A DNA stretch of 64,000 nt from NCBI RefSeq assembly GCF_024362805.1, contig NZ_CP093299.1, forward strand, positions 1,054,001 through 1,118,000. The letters are read 5' to 3'. The position numbers and the translations under genes were made by a program. Positions 1 through 10,273 of this stretch are shown piece by piece. How positions within the stretch are numbered: position 1 is the stretch's first letter; every line of letters begins with the position of its first letter. The stretch comes from Salipaludibacillus sp. LMS25 (GTDB lineage Bacteria; Bacillota; Bacilli; Bacillales; Salisediminibacteriaceae). The notes under the pieces were generated by a model. That model was not told the DNA's origin. It saw nothing but the letters and a program-made list of their open reading frames with translations, and made no database searches.

Positions 1-119
1 ATGGCAGCATAGTTATTAAGATAATCAAAATCTTTTTTGTAATTAGATTAATAAATGAGCTTTATAAGGAACCGCTTCCACATAAACAAATTATTCGAAG
101 AAAAAATAAATTCGAGCGC

Positions 120-794
120 ATGTCAAACAAATCCAAAATCAACTATTTAAATCGATTATTGAAACATACTCCCGAGCGTGAAAACTATCTTGTACGAGCT
201 AATGTTTTTAAAGCTATGGGTAACTATAAAGCAGCTGAAGCCGATTATCGCCAAGTTATCGACTTGGCACCAAGTCATTTTTCCGGATATTTCAATATTG
301 GTTTATTATATATGGAACAAAAGGATTACAATGAATCTATAGCACAATTTAGCAAAGCTCTTGATTTGGCTAAAGGTAATGATAAAGCAAGAATTTATTT
401 CAATAAAGCCCTGTCTTACTATCATCTTGGAAATTATCAAAAAGCTTTACAGGATGTTAAAAAAAGTCAGAAGAAATTTCCCGGGGATGTGGACATTTTT
501 ATACTTCGGGCCCGTCTTTTTCTTGCTATGGGTCATCTTCACAAGGCCTTAACCGAAATCAGAACAGCTCTTACTACAATTCAACAATACCAACTTGATA
601 ATAAAGAGGAAGTCAAAGCTAAAACGCTAATATTGTACGCTGAACTCCTTGCCAAACAAGATAAAAAAACATCCACTAATAAATCTGATAAAAAAATTAT
701 TAAAATGATAACTGAAGCGCGCCAGCTTGGCTTTTCAGAAGAAAAACTTAATAAGATCTATCAACTAAAACCTTACCTATCAAGAATTCAATAG
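120..794 (+). CDS. Tetratricopeptide-repeat (TPR) protein
   Basis: A 224-residue soluble protein without signal peptide or membrane segment. Residues about 20-155 contain three to four TPR units (for example NYKAAEADYRQVIDLAP and NYQKALQDVKKSQKKFP), the helix-turn-helix pairs that mediate protein-protein contacts. The last 70 residues are lysine-rich. No catalytic domain is visible, so a scaffold or partner-binding role is all that can be inferred. The ATG at 120 has only a weak upstream purine stretch. The gene stands alone on the plus strand, and a shortened palindromic repeat begins about 20 bases after its stop. The partner is unknown. Confidence 0.7.
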   Translation: MSNKSKINYLNRLLKHTPERENYLVRANVFKAMGNYKAAEADYRQVIDLAPSHFSGYFNIGLLYMEQKDYNESIAQFSKALDLAKGNDKARIYFNKALSYYHLGNYQKALQDVKKSQKKFPGDVDIFILRARLFLAMGHLHKALTEIRTALTTIQQYQLDNKEEVKAKTLILYAELLAKQDKKTSTNKSDKKIIKMITEARQLGFSEEKLNKIYQLKPYLSRIQ

Positions 795-814
795 AAAACA
801 AAACATTAGTCGAT

Positions 815-866
815 AAAGCTAAGCTTCAATCAGTGGGGGTTTTACTGCCCCTTAAGAGTAGGATAA
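815..866 (+). repeat. Palindromic repeat family A, internally deleted copy
   Basis: The stretch begins AAAGCTAAGCTTCAATCAGT and jumps directly to GGTTTTACTGCCCCTTAAGAG. These are the two ends of the roughly 155-bp element seen whole at 29,121 and 51,440, so this copy lacks the middle. The rest of 867-1080 shows no gene. Confidence 0.75.
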
Positions 867-1118
867 ATAACTATTATTCACCATATGTACAGGACAGTAG
901 AATAACAATTAATTACCTCTAACAACCAACACTCATCCAGCCCCACCATCACTGTAACAAAGGGTGAGAATGTTATTAGGCTTAACAACAGAATCTTAAC
1001 TTAGCCAGGGCTTTACTTTATGGGAAATAAGGCAATACTTCACATCCACACGAAATAATACGTAGCTTTAAGAGTCATCACCTTGATTGACGTTATTTAA
1101 ATAGGGTATAATAACATT

Positions 1119-1258
1119 AAGAAAATCGTATGATAAAAAAGACCGCTAGTGCGGCTAACACTAACGGTCTGTAATAGCTCAGTTCCCTTCAAAGGGGATT
1201 GGCAGTGGACTAGAAAATAAGCCCTTAATGCCTTCAACTCATCAGGGGCTTATTTTTT
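1119..1258 (+). ncRNA. Predicted antisense RNA (antitoxin) of toxin copy 1
   Basis: A plus-strand promoter (TTGATT at 1083-1088, 18-base spacer, TATAAT at 1107-1112) lies just upstream, and an intrinsic terminator (AATAAGCCC stem, then GGGCTTATTTTTT) ends near 1258. The RNA of about 140 nt would overlap the 3' end of the toxin message on the other strand, as in txpA/RatA and bsrG/SR4 type I systems. The 5' part contains a stable hairpin that on the minus strand doubles as the toxin transcript's terminator. Transcription is inferred, not seen. Confidence 0.6.
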
Positions 1259-1336
1259 ATGGTTGAATGTCAACAACGCCACGATCAACATCCCAAACGA
1301 GATCATTAATGTTAACGCTTCTGTCACGCTCACCAT
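1250..1336 (-). CDS. Holin-like small membrane toxin (Hol-Tox type), copy 1
   Basis: A 28-codon ORF encodes a single hydrophobic helix, starting MVSVTEALTLMISFGM and ending in a basic NHKK tail. This pattern matches the short putative holin-like toxin family common in Bacillus. Translation is well supported by an AAAGGAGGTGA ribosome binding site (plus-strand 1345-1355), about 10 bases before the ATG. An extended -10 (TGGTATAAT, 1402-1407) provides a promoter, and the message probably ends at the GACCGTTAGTG hairpin near 1140. The convergent antisense RNA overlaps its 3' end, which suggests a type I toxin-antitoxin unit acting at the membrane. Confidence 0.75.
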   Translation of the reverse strand: MVSVTEALTLMISFGMLIVALLTFNHKK

Positions 1337-1519
1337 ATAGGCATCACCTCCTTTTGGAAGGTGCGCCAACCCCCTATGAGTTACTAAACTATTACATGGA
1401 AATTATACCATATTTGAGTAATAGTTCTATTATATCCACACTTATTCAAGTAAATAGCATGTAGTACTTTATATGCCATCTTCTTGATTGACATCTTTCA
1501 ATTAGGGTATAATAAAATT

Positions 1520-1669
1520 GTAAAGTCATATTATAAAAAAGACCGCTAGTGCGGCTAACACTAACGGTCCGCAATAGCTCAGTTCCCTTCAAAGGGGATT
1601 GGCAAAGGGTTAGACAAATAAGCCTTCCCACAGAGCCGTTAACTCATACGTGTGGGGGGCTTATTTTTT
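1520..1669 (+). ncRNA. Predicted antisense RNA (antitoxin) of toxin copy 2
   Basis: Same layout as the first copy: TTGATT at 1484-1489, 18-base spacer, TATAAT at 1508-1513, and a GC-rich terminator (AATAAGCC/CCCACA stem closing with TGTGGG and GGCTTATTTTTT). The terminator loop and stem differ from copy 1, so the two RNAs could discriminate between their targets. Inferred from sequence only. Confidence 0.58.
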
Positions 1670-1747
1670 ATGGCTGAATGTCAACAACGCCACGATTAAC
1701 ATCCCAAACGAGATCATTAATGTTAACGCTTCTGTCACACTCATCAT
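1661..1747 (-). CDS. Holin-like small membrane toxin (Hol-Tox type), copy 2
   Basis: A 28-codon ORF nearly identical to the copy 411 bases upstream. It begins MMSVTEALTLMISFGM, and its C-terminus reads TFSHKK instead of TFNHKK. The strong AAGGAGGTGA ribosome binding site and the TGGTATAAT extended -10 (1813-1818) are conserved. Only two residues differ (V2 to M and N25 to S), so both copies appear to be under selection. A single transmembrane helix with a charged tail is the whole protein, which is consistent with a membrane-perturbing toxin controlled by the antisense RNA. Confidence 0.75.
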   Translation of the reverse strand: MMSVTEALTLMISFGMLIVALLTFSHKK

Positions 1748-2020
1748 ATAGGCATCACCTCCTTTCGGAAGGTGCGCCAACCCCCTATGAGTTACTAAAC
1801 TATCACATGGAAATTATACCATATTTAAGGAGTTATTCTATTGTATTCTCGCTTGTTCTGAGTACATTTGCTTTAAGCTGAGTCTCTTCTCCATTTTGTG
1901 AATTAAACATATTGATCCATACCATGAATAACACCACGGAGCTTTCTGTTATGCTATTCCATCAAGTGAAGATGTAAGATACATTTAAAATATTTAAATT
2001 GGGTTTTGACAATGAACTTG

Positions 2021-2053
2021 AAATAAACCCTTGATACATCAAGGGTTTATTTT
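2021..2053 (-). terminator. Hairpin terminator after the rap-phr pair
   Basis: A perfect 14-bp stem (AAATAAACCCTTGA with TCAAGGGTTTATTT, 5-base loop region TACA) follows the phr stop by about 30 bases. The U-rich arm works in either direction. The rest of 1831-2083 shows no gene. Confidence 0.6.
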
Positions 2054-2083
2054 AGAATATACTCATTTTGTTACATTTTAAAA

Positions 2084-2224
2084 TCAAAGCATTTCAGACT
2101 TACTTTGAATTCCATAAATATTTTCAGCTGACTTTGAATAATCTTGTCCAATTTCACCTAAGAAAGTAAACTGTACAAAAGCCAACAAGCTTAAAATAAT
2201 TGAACTGCTAATTATTTTTTTCAC
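2084..2224 (-). CDS. phr: Phr-type signalling peptide precursor
   Basis: A 46-codon ORF starts at a GTG that overlaps the rap stop codon (ATGTGA), the usual rap-phr coupling. The precursor begins MKKIISSSIILSLLAFVQF, a basic N-terminus followed by a hydrophobic export signal. It continues with a polar C-terminal part (DYSKSAENIYGIQ and so on) from which a penta- or hexapeptide would be cut outside the cell and re-imported by the oligopeptide permease to inhibit the neighbouring Rap protein. The GGGGGAGGTGG stretch inside the end of rap serves as ribosome binding site. The exact mature peptide cannot be read from sequence alone. Confidence 0.75.
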   Translation of the reverse strand: MKKIISSSIILSLLAFVQFTFLGEIGQDYSKSAENIYGIQSKSEML

Positions 2225-3321
2225 ATAACCACCTCCCCCATTTTCATAATTTCTACTTTTGCTTGATGTGCTCTTTTCAAATATATAACTGCTTTCTCAA
2301 AGTAACCTTTTTCCTCAAAATAGCACCCAATATTGTAGGAGATCTCTACAATGTCTGTCCAGAGGTTTTGTTTTTCTAACTCTACTAGTCCTGAATTAAT
2401 AAGTGGTACAGACTCAATTTCATATACAGCATGCAATAATTTGAATTTAGCAATAAACTCTTTGTTTTTTTCATTACAAGCCCTATCAAAACCTTTTTCA
2501 AAAAAATGAGAGGCATTCTCTTTATTTCCATCCTGATATAATGAGTAGGTCAATTCGTATAAGGTTTTTACACCAACATGTGAATTATTATGTTCAGGGA
2601 TAGTAAGTGAAATTTTTAAATGGTTAACAGCAAGGTCAAATTCTTTTTGCCTTTGATAACATAATCCTAAATTGTGATTTGCTAAACCTAATGTAATTGG
2701 AAAAGCCATTTCTTCTGCATTTTTTAAGACTCTATAATAAAAGACTTTCGCCTTATCATAGTCACATAAATCAACTAAATTAGATGCAAATAACATTTCA
2801 CAATTCAATGCTTTTTCTGCATAATTTCCATGACATTTAAAAATTTCTAACGCTTTTTCTCCATGCATTAAAGAAAAGAAATGTTGATCAATACGATAAA
2901 AAGCAACACCCAATTGATAGTGAAACTCTGCTTTTTCAATATCATCAGAAATAAACTGCAATTTATTTTCAGCTGCTTGATAGTACTTCACCGCTTTTAT
3001 ATAATTTCTTTTATAAAATTCATGTTGTCCACCAAAAAAATAGAAATAATATTGAATCATTTCTTCCGTTTTGTCATAACTTTCTTTTTCAAGTTGATTA
3101 AAAATTTCAGTCGTCTCAGTTAAATTTTTCAGCATTATTTTATGACGAAAATCTAGGAGAGTAAAATAGATAATCAAATTTTGATTTTTTTCCATAAACT
3201 CCAAGGCCTCTTCGATTTCACCCTTTAGAGCAACAGCTTTATTAACCTTATTCTGTCTAATCATGCTATACCATTCATTGAGCATTTCAGCTACGTTTTC
3301 GGATGCTATTTTTTCTATCAA
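2221..3321 (-). CDS. Rap-family response regulator aspartate phosphatase/inhibitor
   Basis: The 366-residue length and architecture are those of Rap proteins: an N-terminal three-helix bundle (residues about 1-70, with LNEWYSMI and LLDFRHKIML, matching the Rap hallmark LNEWY...LLxFRHKLM) and then six to seven TPR units to the C-terminus. Rap proteins dephosphorylate Spo0F or block ComA-type regulators, and are inhibited by their Phr peptide. A phr gene follows immediately with a 4-base overlap. The start is a TTG at 3321 behind AAGGA; an ATG at codon 13 is possible but would truncate the first helix. The target regulator cannot be told from sequence. Confidence 0.85.
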   Translation of the reverse strand: MIEKIASENVAEMLNEWYSMIRQNKVNKAVALKGEIEEALEFMEKNQNLIIYFTLLDFRHKIMLKNLTETTEIFNQLEKESYDKTEEMIQYYFYFFGGQHEFYKRNYIKAVKYYQAAENKLQFISDDIEKAEFHYQLGVAFYRIDQHFFSLMHGEKALEIFKCHGNYAEKALNCEMLFASNLVDLCDYDKAKVFYYRVLKNAEEMAFPITLGLANHNLGLCYQRQKEFDLAVNHLKISLTIPEHNNSHVGVKTLYELTYSLYQDGNKENASHFFEKGFDRACNEKNKEFIAKFKLLHAVYEIESVPLINSGLVELEKQNLWTDIVEISYNIGCYFEEKGYFEKAVIYLKRAHQAKVEIMKMGEVVM

Positions 3322-4193
3322 AATTCCTTCATCCTCTCCTTAAATATACACTTCCTCGCTCTTTTTTCTATTTAATGTCATTTTACTACATATTCCATCA
3401 TTTACAACCACTAATTGTATAATAAAAGTTTTACACTTTTGTGACATTCACTGCTCTTTTTTTACATCAAATTTTATTTTTTGGATTCAGGGGTTTTTGG
3501 ACATTTTGACGACTTTTATGTATCAGCATCAAATAATGATAAGGAAAAGTCACGTGGCATAAAGAGATGGTAACTGTGAAGATGGATGAAGGCCCTACTA
3601 TTCGTTGGCATAATTATTATTTTTTAGGTATTGTCATTGGAAGTGGGGGCGTTAAATTTAAAGAGTTAGTTAGTTCAACATACTCTATTTAAAGGGCCGG
3701 AAACGTCTAGTTTATAATATTGTCTCATTAAATTCCTTCCGCTTCAGTCAGATTATAAGATTGTTTATGAATAAATTGCTGTAATAAATTTGTTGCTAGA
3801 TAACCTTACTGACTAGTATTTGTAGTCAACAGTTGTCTGAAAAATAAAGGTTTTAATGGGGAGTGAATAGTGACCTTCATACTATTGTTACGGTAGCTTA
3901 TTCGTCTAGCTAATAACCATTCATTTAAATATGAGATTTATAGTGGTCTAAAGAGGACAACTTGACATGATTTGAATCCTGACTAAACACTTTTTGTACT
4001 TCTTACTTAAAATAAAATAGGTTGTCCAGTCGTCAAATATCATGACTTGTGGACAGCCCCAGTTTACGAATTTTTATTTACAATCCTTTTTATAAAGAAA
4101 GCAGGTATAATAAATAACAATACAAAATGAATTTAATATTTAATCTATTAAATTTATACTAAGAACATTTTTAAACAACCAAGTTCACTTAGA
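3322..4193. other. Intergenic region without a recognisable gene
   Basis: About 870 bases upstream of rap contain no ORF with a ribosome binding site. The only structure I see is an imperfect hairpin at about 4020-4058 (GGTTGTCCA pairing with TGGACAGCC). The rap promoter should lie in 3340-3450. The sequence looks like decayed DNA between two accessory blocks. Confidence 0.4.
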
Positions 4194-5870
4194 TTAATAT
4201 GTTGTGCTAATTCGACCGCAAAAAGGATCAACAGGATTTTCACCTTTAAATTCACTGTGTCCTAAGAGCTTCTCCACAACTTTTTCAATTACAAAATTAT
4301 TATTGGAATAACCATTAATATATGTCTTTATCATTGGCGCGTCTAGCAAATGATAAGGATTAGCCAAGCTTACAAATAGGGTGGGAACTTCTTCCACAAA
4401 CCAAGGGATATTATTACCCATTCCGAAGAATGTGTACCAATTTAATCTTGATACAGTTTTGTTACTAGCATTCTCTATATTACCTATATAAATAACTAAA
4501 TCATATTTCGCCTTAAATTCTTCAACAGTATCAAGCGGGGCTCCAAAATCTTCTCGTTCATATTCAATCACTTCGAAACCCTGTTGGGTAAGAACTTCAT
4601 TAAACTTTATAAAAACTCTATCATTAGAGGGGAAATCACCTAGTATTTGTAATAGTACTTTTTTATGCACATTTGGATTAATAGGTAAGAGATTCTGTGT
4701 ATCCTTCACTAATGTGATCGCCTGGTCAGCGCACTCATAAGCCCACTCTTCATGTTTCTTACACCCAATTTTCTCTAACTCAGACGTTCTGGGAACCAGT
4801 GTCTTTTCTTTTTTCTTTTTATGGAGCATTAACGATGCTTTCGTTGCTAATATTCTAGTAACTGCCTCATTTAAACGATCATCAGTTAGAATGCCTTCAT
4901 GATAACCTTTAATCATATAACTGACGTCTTCTTCTAAATCTTTATTGAATAAAAACATGTCACAACCTCTAGCAATAGCAGCTGGGACTGCCTTTTTCCT
5001 ACTCATTGCAGATGTAAAGCCAACCATAGGTGTGGCATCCGTAACGACCATTCCATTAAACCCAAGCTTTTCTCTCAACAGACCTTGTAACAATTCCACA
5101 GATAACGTTGCCGGCAAATACCCATCTCTCTCTTGATATGCTGGTAAGGATATATGACCTGCCATTACCGTTAATGCTCCTTCATCGATTAACCCTTTAT
5201 ATACCTTGCCAAATGTTGCATCCCACTCATCCTTAGACTGTGTATTTACAGATGTCACCAAGTGTTGATCTCTTTCATCCACACCATCACCAGGGAAGTG
5301 CTTAATGGATACTGCCACATTTTCTTCCTTGGCAGCTCTTAGATATTCCTTTGCCATTTGTAACACTCTATCCGGGTCGTCACCGTATGTCCGAACATTA
5401 GTAATAGGATTGCGGAAGTTAAAATCAATATCAACAACTGGGGCGAATGCCCAGTTACAGCCAGTTGCCCCCCCTTCACTACAAGCAATTTTCCCAAGTC
5501 TGTATGCCTGCTCTGGATCAGCTGTTGCTGCTACTTGCATCTGTTTCCCAAAAGAAGTACCATCAGTCGCAATCCCATCACCACCCGCTTCAAGGTTTGC
5601 TGAGATTAATAAAGGAACCTTAGAGTTGTTTTGTAGAAACAGATGCGTCTTTTGCATGTCTTCACTGGAACCCGGACGATACATAATTCCGCCCACATGC
5701 TTTGTAAGAATAGAATTCTTTAAAACCCTTTCGTCACTACTAATACCAATTGGGCAAAACAGTTGTCCTATTTTTTCTTCCAAAGTCATTTCTTTCAATG
5801 TTTTCTCTACCCACGCTATATCGTTATCTTCTAAGTTAAATGGTACTTTCTTCAAATTCTCTCTTAGCAA
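4194..5870 (-). CDS. Glycoside hydrolase family 3, NagZ-like (beta-N-acetylglucosaminidase or beta-glucoside phosphorylase)
   Basis: This two-domain GH3 enzyme of about 558 residues lacks a signal peptide and is therefore cytoplasmic. The TIM barrel carries the NagZ signature KHFPGDGVDERDQH, whose Asp-His pair acts as general acid/base, and the nucleophile Asp in VVTDATPM. The C-terminal part is an alpha/beta sandwich. I prefer a TTG start at 5870, preceded by AGGAG at 8 bases, because the ATG at 5906 has no ribosome binding site. It is the last gene of a PTS/GH1/beta-phosphoglucomutase series, so the natural substrate may be an imported disaccharide rather than cell-wall muropeptides. Its specificity is open. 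Confidence 0.82.
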   Translation of the reverse strand: MLRENLKKVPFNLEDNDIAWVEKTLKEMTLEEKIGQLFCPIGISSDERVLKNSILTKHVGGIMYRPGSSEDMQKTHLFLQNNSKVPLLISANLEAGGDGIATDGTSFGKQMQVAATADPEQAYRLGKIACSEGGATGCNWAFAPVVDIDFNFRNPITNVRTYGDDPDRVLQMAKEYLRAAKEENVAVSIKHFPGDGVDERDQHLVTSVNTQSKDEWDATFGKVYKGLIDEGALTVMAGHISLPAYQERDGYLPATLSVELLQGLLREKLGFNGMVVTDATPMVGFTSAMSRKKAVPAAIARGCDMFLFNKDLEEDVSYMIKGYHEGILTDDRLNEAVTRILATKASLMLHKKKKEKTLVPRTSELEKIGCKKHEEWAYECADQAITLVKDTQNLLPINPNVHKKVLLQILGDFPSNDRVFIKFNEVLTQQGFEVIEYEREDFGAPLDTVEEFKAKYDLVIYIGNIENASNKTVSRLNWYTFFGMGNNIPWFVEEVPTLFVSLANPYHLLDAPMIKTYINGYSNNNFVIEKVVEKLLGHSEFKGENPVDPFCGRISTTY

Positions 5871-5985
5871 AAAAAAACTCCTATCTTTTAGGTAATAATG
5901 AAACATTTTTGTTTAGCTTTTTAAAAATTCTATTCAGCTTTTATTTAGTCATAAACAGCCTATTTTTCCTATATCCCTCTTATTA

Positions 5986-6645
5986 TCAATTAGTCTCTAG
6001 TTTTTGATTGATAAATTCAATGTTGATATTCACAAAACTGTCAATGACGAGGTCTGCATTCGGTAGTGCTCCCTTACTTCCGATACCTATAGCCCTCATC
6101 CCGCAATTATGAGCTGCTTCCACGCCTGCTGTTGCATCTTCGAAAACAATACAATCCTCATAAGCGAGTCCCATTTCTTCTGCACCCTTGATAAAAACTT
6201 CTGAATTAGGTTTTGCTTTTGAAACTCTGTTCCCATCAATGATCACATCGAAAATGCTAGTTAAGTGAAGTTTTTCTAAAATTAACATTGCATTTTTGCT
6301 GGCTGATCCTATAGCAAGGGAATACTCCTTTTTCTTACTTTCGATAAGAAACTCTTTTACACCAGGTAATACATCATCATTTGTCATATCCTGGATATAA
6401 CTTATATAAATTTCATTTTTCCATTCACAATACTTTTGAAAAGATTCTTTAGTGATGATAACACCACCAATTTCTAAAATGATTTCAAAAGACTTTGTTC
6501 TACTCACTCCTTTTAAGCACTCATTATCCTCCAAAGTAAGGTTAATTCCTAATTCCTTCGCGATTTCTTTCCATGCTAGATAATGATATTTTGCGGTGTC
6601 GACAATTACACCATCTAAATCAAAAATTAATCCTCTTGTCCTCAT
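5986..6645 (-). CDS. pgmB: Beta-phosphoglucomutase (HAD superfamily)
   Basis: The protein interconverts beta-glucose 1-phosphate and glucose 6-phosphate. The HAD nucleophile motif DLDGVIVDT is at residues about 8-16, and the LKGVSR motif typical of beta-phosphoglucomutase sits in the cap domain. The SAS and DA motifs for phosphate and magnesium follow at about 115 and 170. The length of 219 residues is normal. I start at the ATG behind GGTGGAGG, not at the upstream in-frame ATG at 6687. It lies between GH1 and GH3 genes, which suggests that the operon generates beta-glucose 1-phosphate. Confidence 0.85.
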   Translation of the reverse strand: MRTRGLIFDLDGVIVDTAKYHYLAWKEIAKELGINLTLEDNECLKGVSRTKSFEIILEIGGVIITKESFQKYCEWKNEIYISYIQDMTNDDVLPGVKEFLIESKKKEYSLAIGSASKNAMLILEKLHLTSIFDVIIDGNRVSKAKPNSEVFIKGAEEMGLAYEDCIVFEDATAGVEAAHNCGMRAIGIGSKGALPNADLVIDSFVNINIEFINQKLETN

Positions 6646-6743
6646 TGAAAAACCTCCACCACAATCTTTTATTCCTAAAAAACACACTCAATTACCATGG
6701 TGGTTGTTGAGTGTATTTCAACCTTTCTTCCATTAAAGGATTG

Positions 6744-8153
<1,410 letters not shown>

Positions 8154-8243
8154 CTACATACACTCCCTTTTAGTTTATATATTCACACGTAGGACCTCAC
8201 ACTATTATTCTTAACTTCAAATGTTAGATAGCGATTTTTATGC

Positions 8244-9512
8244 CTATTCTGTAGCTGCCATTTCCCCAGCTAAAATTTTTCGATCATGAAGTTTTAAAAA
8301 CGGCATAAATAACAATATATCAAGGAGTAGCAAAGCGACTTCTAATATAACAAGACTAATACTTCCATTCAAAATACCTGTAAAAATCATCGGTATATTG
8401 AATACGGTAGTTCCTACAGGTCTGGAAACTAACCCCCAACTAATTACGTGGTAAGCGATGATTTGATTAATAGCTGGAATAAGAGCCCAAGGAATAATCA
8501 TTAGTGGATTGAAGACTACTGGAACTCCAAAGACAAGCGGTTCGGATATACCGAAGAATGCCGGTGCTAAGGAAACTTTCCCAACTGTCTTCAACTGTTT
8601 TGACCTTGAGTAAATTAACACAGAAATTGCAAATGCCGGGAAAAATATTGCTGTTGATGTAATGTAACTAAATGCCATACCAATGATGTTTGGTAACTCT
8701 TCTCCTGCTGCGTATGCAGCTTGATTCATACCATCTAAAGAGAAAAGGAACGGTGCCATTATTGCTTGTAGAAATCCCGGATGAATTCCTAAGGAAAAAA
8801 CTAAACTAACAAGGATACCCATTCCTGCAACTGCCCATATATTACTGATTACTAATTCCTGGATAGGTATCTGAAGAATGCCATAGATAAATGAGAATGC
8901 ATCCCCGAATGGAGTCTTTGAGAATATAACCCTAACAATAAGAGCAATAAAAGTAATAACTAACCCTGGTATTAAAGCTGCAAAAGAACTTGAAACAAAA
9001 GTTGGGGTACCCTCTGGCATTTTAATGACAATATTTCTGCTTACTATAGCTTTAAATAGTTTAACAGTGAAAAGTGCTAACAGAATACCGATTAACATCC
9101 CTTTCGTACCTAAATAGTCATAGTCAAGAAAGGCTGTTCCGTCTTCCATCACATAGCTTGGTAACAACGTGAGGTAAAACATGACTGCTAGAAACCCTAC
9201 AATCTTTGATTTCACTTCTAGCTTTTCTGCAAAGCTGTTTGCTACAAAAAACGTTATAATAACTCCTAAAAAGTTAGTTGTTGCTCTTACAACCATACCT
9301 AAACTTTCATTAATACCCATACTAGTGAGAAAGTTTTGCCAAACCTCAATCGGTAAACCTACTAATAAACTGGCGAATGCACCAATAATTATAAATGGTA
9401 ATGCCGTCATAACTCCTTGAGAAATACCTTGCAAGTAAACATTTTTTCCAACTCTTTCGGAAAAGAGGCTAACTTTTTCTAGAAAACTTGTTTTACCTTT
9501 GCTCATTTTCAT
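8244..9512 (-). CDS. licC: PTS cellobiose/lichenan-type permease, EIIC component
   Basis: An integral membrane protein of 422 residues with about ten hydrophobic segments. It belongs to the lactose/cellobiose EIIC family, which forms the sugar channel and releases the phosphorylated disaccharide inside. The conserved region GISEPLVFGVPVVFNP, which holds sugar-binding residues, is present near residue 310. It starts at the ATG behind AAAGGAGAA, 8 bases after the EIIA stop. It works with the adjacent EIIA and EIIB. The most likely substrates are beta-1,4 or beta-1,3/1,4 glucodisaccharides. Confidence 0.9.
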   Translation of the reverse strand: MKMSKGKTSFLEKVSLFSERVGKNVYLQGISQGVMTALPFIIIGAFASLLVGLPIEVWQNFLTSMGINESLGMVVRATTNFLGVIITFFVANSFAEKLEVKSKIVGFLAVMFYLTLLPSYVMEDGTAFLDYDYLGTKGMLIGILLALFTVKLFKAIVSRNIVIKMPEGTPTFVSSSFAALIPGLVITFIALIVRVIFSKTPFGDAFSFIYGILQIPIQELVISNIWAVAGMGILVSLVFSLGIHPGFLQAIMAPFLFSLDGMNQAAYAAGEELPNIIGMAFSYITSTAIFFPAFAISVLIYSRSKQLKTVGKVSLAPAFFGISEPLVFGVPVVFNPLMIIPWALIPAINQIIAYHVISWGLVSRPVGTTVFNIPMIFTGILNGSISLVILEVALLLLDILLFMPFLKLHDRKILAGEMAATE

Positions 9513-9519
9513 TTCTCCT

Positions 9520-9843
9520 TTAACAAAATTTTTCTTTCAACCTCTCATATAATGAAATAATTTCTTCTGCTAAAATTTTGGTTGTTTCAGCACTGATCAT
9601 ATGATCTTCTGCATGAACAAATAATAGGCTTACTTCCATTCCTTTACCAGCAGCTTCATTTGAAATCAATTCTGCATGTAATTTATGTCCCTCTACAAAA
9701 AAACTCTCACCCTCTTCTATTAATTCCTGAGCCTCCATAAATTTATCCGCTTTCGCTTTTTGAATCGCTTCTATATAATTACTTCTAGCCGCTCCAGCAG
9801 AACTGATTAATTTAACGATTTTTAATGAATTTTCATCATTCAT
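9520..9843 (-). CDS. licA: PTS lactose/cellobiose-family EIIA component
   Basis: A small three-helix EIIA of 107 residues that receives phosphate from HPr and passes it to EIIB. The active-site region LLFVHAEDHMISA carries the phosphorylatable His, as in the LacF/CelC family. The middle helix includes the conserved trimer-forming Asp/Glu-rich stretch. It is translated between EIIB and EIIC and probably coupled to EIIC by the 7-base spacer. Confidence 0.9.
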   Translation of the reverse strand: MNDENSLKIVKLISSAGAARSNYIEAIQKAKADKFMEAQELIEEGESFFVEGHKLHAELISNEAAGKGMEVSLLFVHAEDHMISAETTKILAEEIISLYERLKEKFC

Positions 9844-9916
9844 TCCAATACACTCCTTACTTTCTTAAACTCATTATTTTCTCATTTCTTTAACACTCAA
9901 AGCCACGTACCTAAAA

Positions 9917-10222
9917 TTATTGGGCTATTAATTCTTTAGCTAGTTTTAATACAGCTTCCCCATTCATCGTGCCATAACTTAGCATATCTATATCTTTAAT
10001 AGGTACATTTGGGCAATCTTCCTTAATCTTGCTTATCTGAAATTTAACCTGTGGGCCAACTAAGATACAATCTGCTTCAGCGGCTACTTCTTTCGCTTTG
10101 CTTAAAGAGTGCGCTTCAATCGAACATTCATATCCCTTTTTATATGCCACTTCTTTCATTTTTTCTACCAACATACTAGTAGACATTCCCATATTACAAA
10201 GTAAAACTATTTTTTTCATCAT
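9917..10222 (-). CDS. licB: PTS lactose/cellobiose-family EIIB component
   Basis: A 101-residue cytoplasmic EIIB. The N-terminal strand and loop KIVLLCNMGMSTSMLV hold the phosphocysteine followed by the M-S-T-S phosphate-binding loop. It is the first gene of the operon, behind GGGGGAGCAC. A candidate -10 (TATTAT, 10,274-10,279) lacks a good -35, which fits activation by the regulator encoded immediately upstream. It transfers phosphate from EIIA to the sugar at EIIC. Confidence 0.9.
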   Translation of the reverse strand: MMKKIVLLCNMGMSTSMLVEKMKEVAYKKGYECSIEAHSLSKAKEVAAEADCILVGPQVKFQISKIKEDCPNVPIKDIDMLSYGTMNGEAVLKLAKELIAQ

Positions 10223-10273
10223 GTGCTCCCCCTCTGTTATTGTTAAGTGTATTTAAGTATTGCTTATCCTTTT

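Larger units (their letters stand above)
1083..1830. repeat. Tandem duplication carrying two toxin/antisense modules
   Basis: Two units of about 340 bp follow one another with an offset of 401-411 bases. Each has, in the same order, a plus-strand promoter (TTGATT, 18 bases, TATAAT at 1083-1112 and 1484-1513), a GACCGTTAGTG...CACTAGCGGTC hairpin, a GGGGCTTATTTTTT terminator, a 28-codon minus-strand ORF with a strong ribosome binding site, and a minus-strand extended -10 (TGGTATAAT). Divergence between the copies is mainly in the terminator loops. Confidence 0.8.

Noticed and set aside
1267..1881. Plus-strand 65- and 67-codon frames across the toxin genes
   Set aside because: They are antisense to the strongly supported toxin ORFs and have no ribosome binding site.
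5305..5895. Plus-strand 196-codon frame opposite the GH3 gene
   Set aside because: It is the antisense shadow of a well-supported gene with catalytic motifs.
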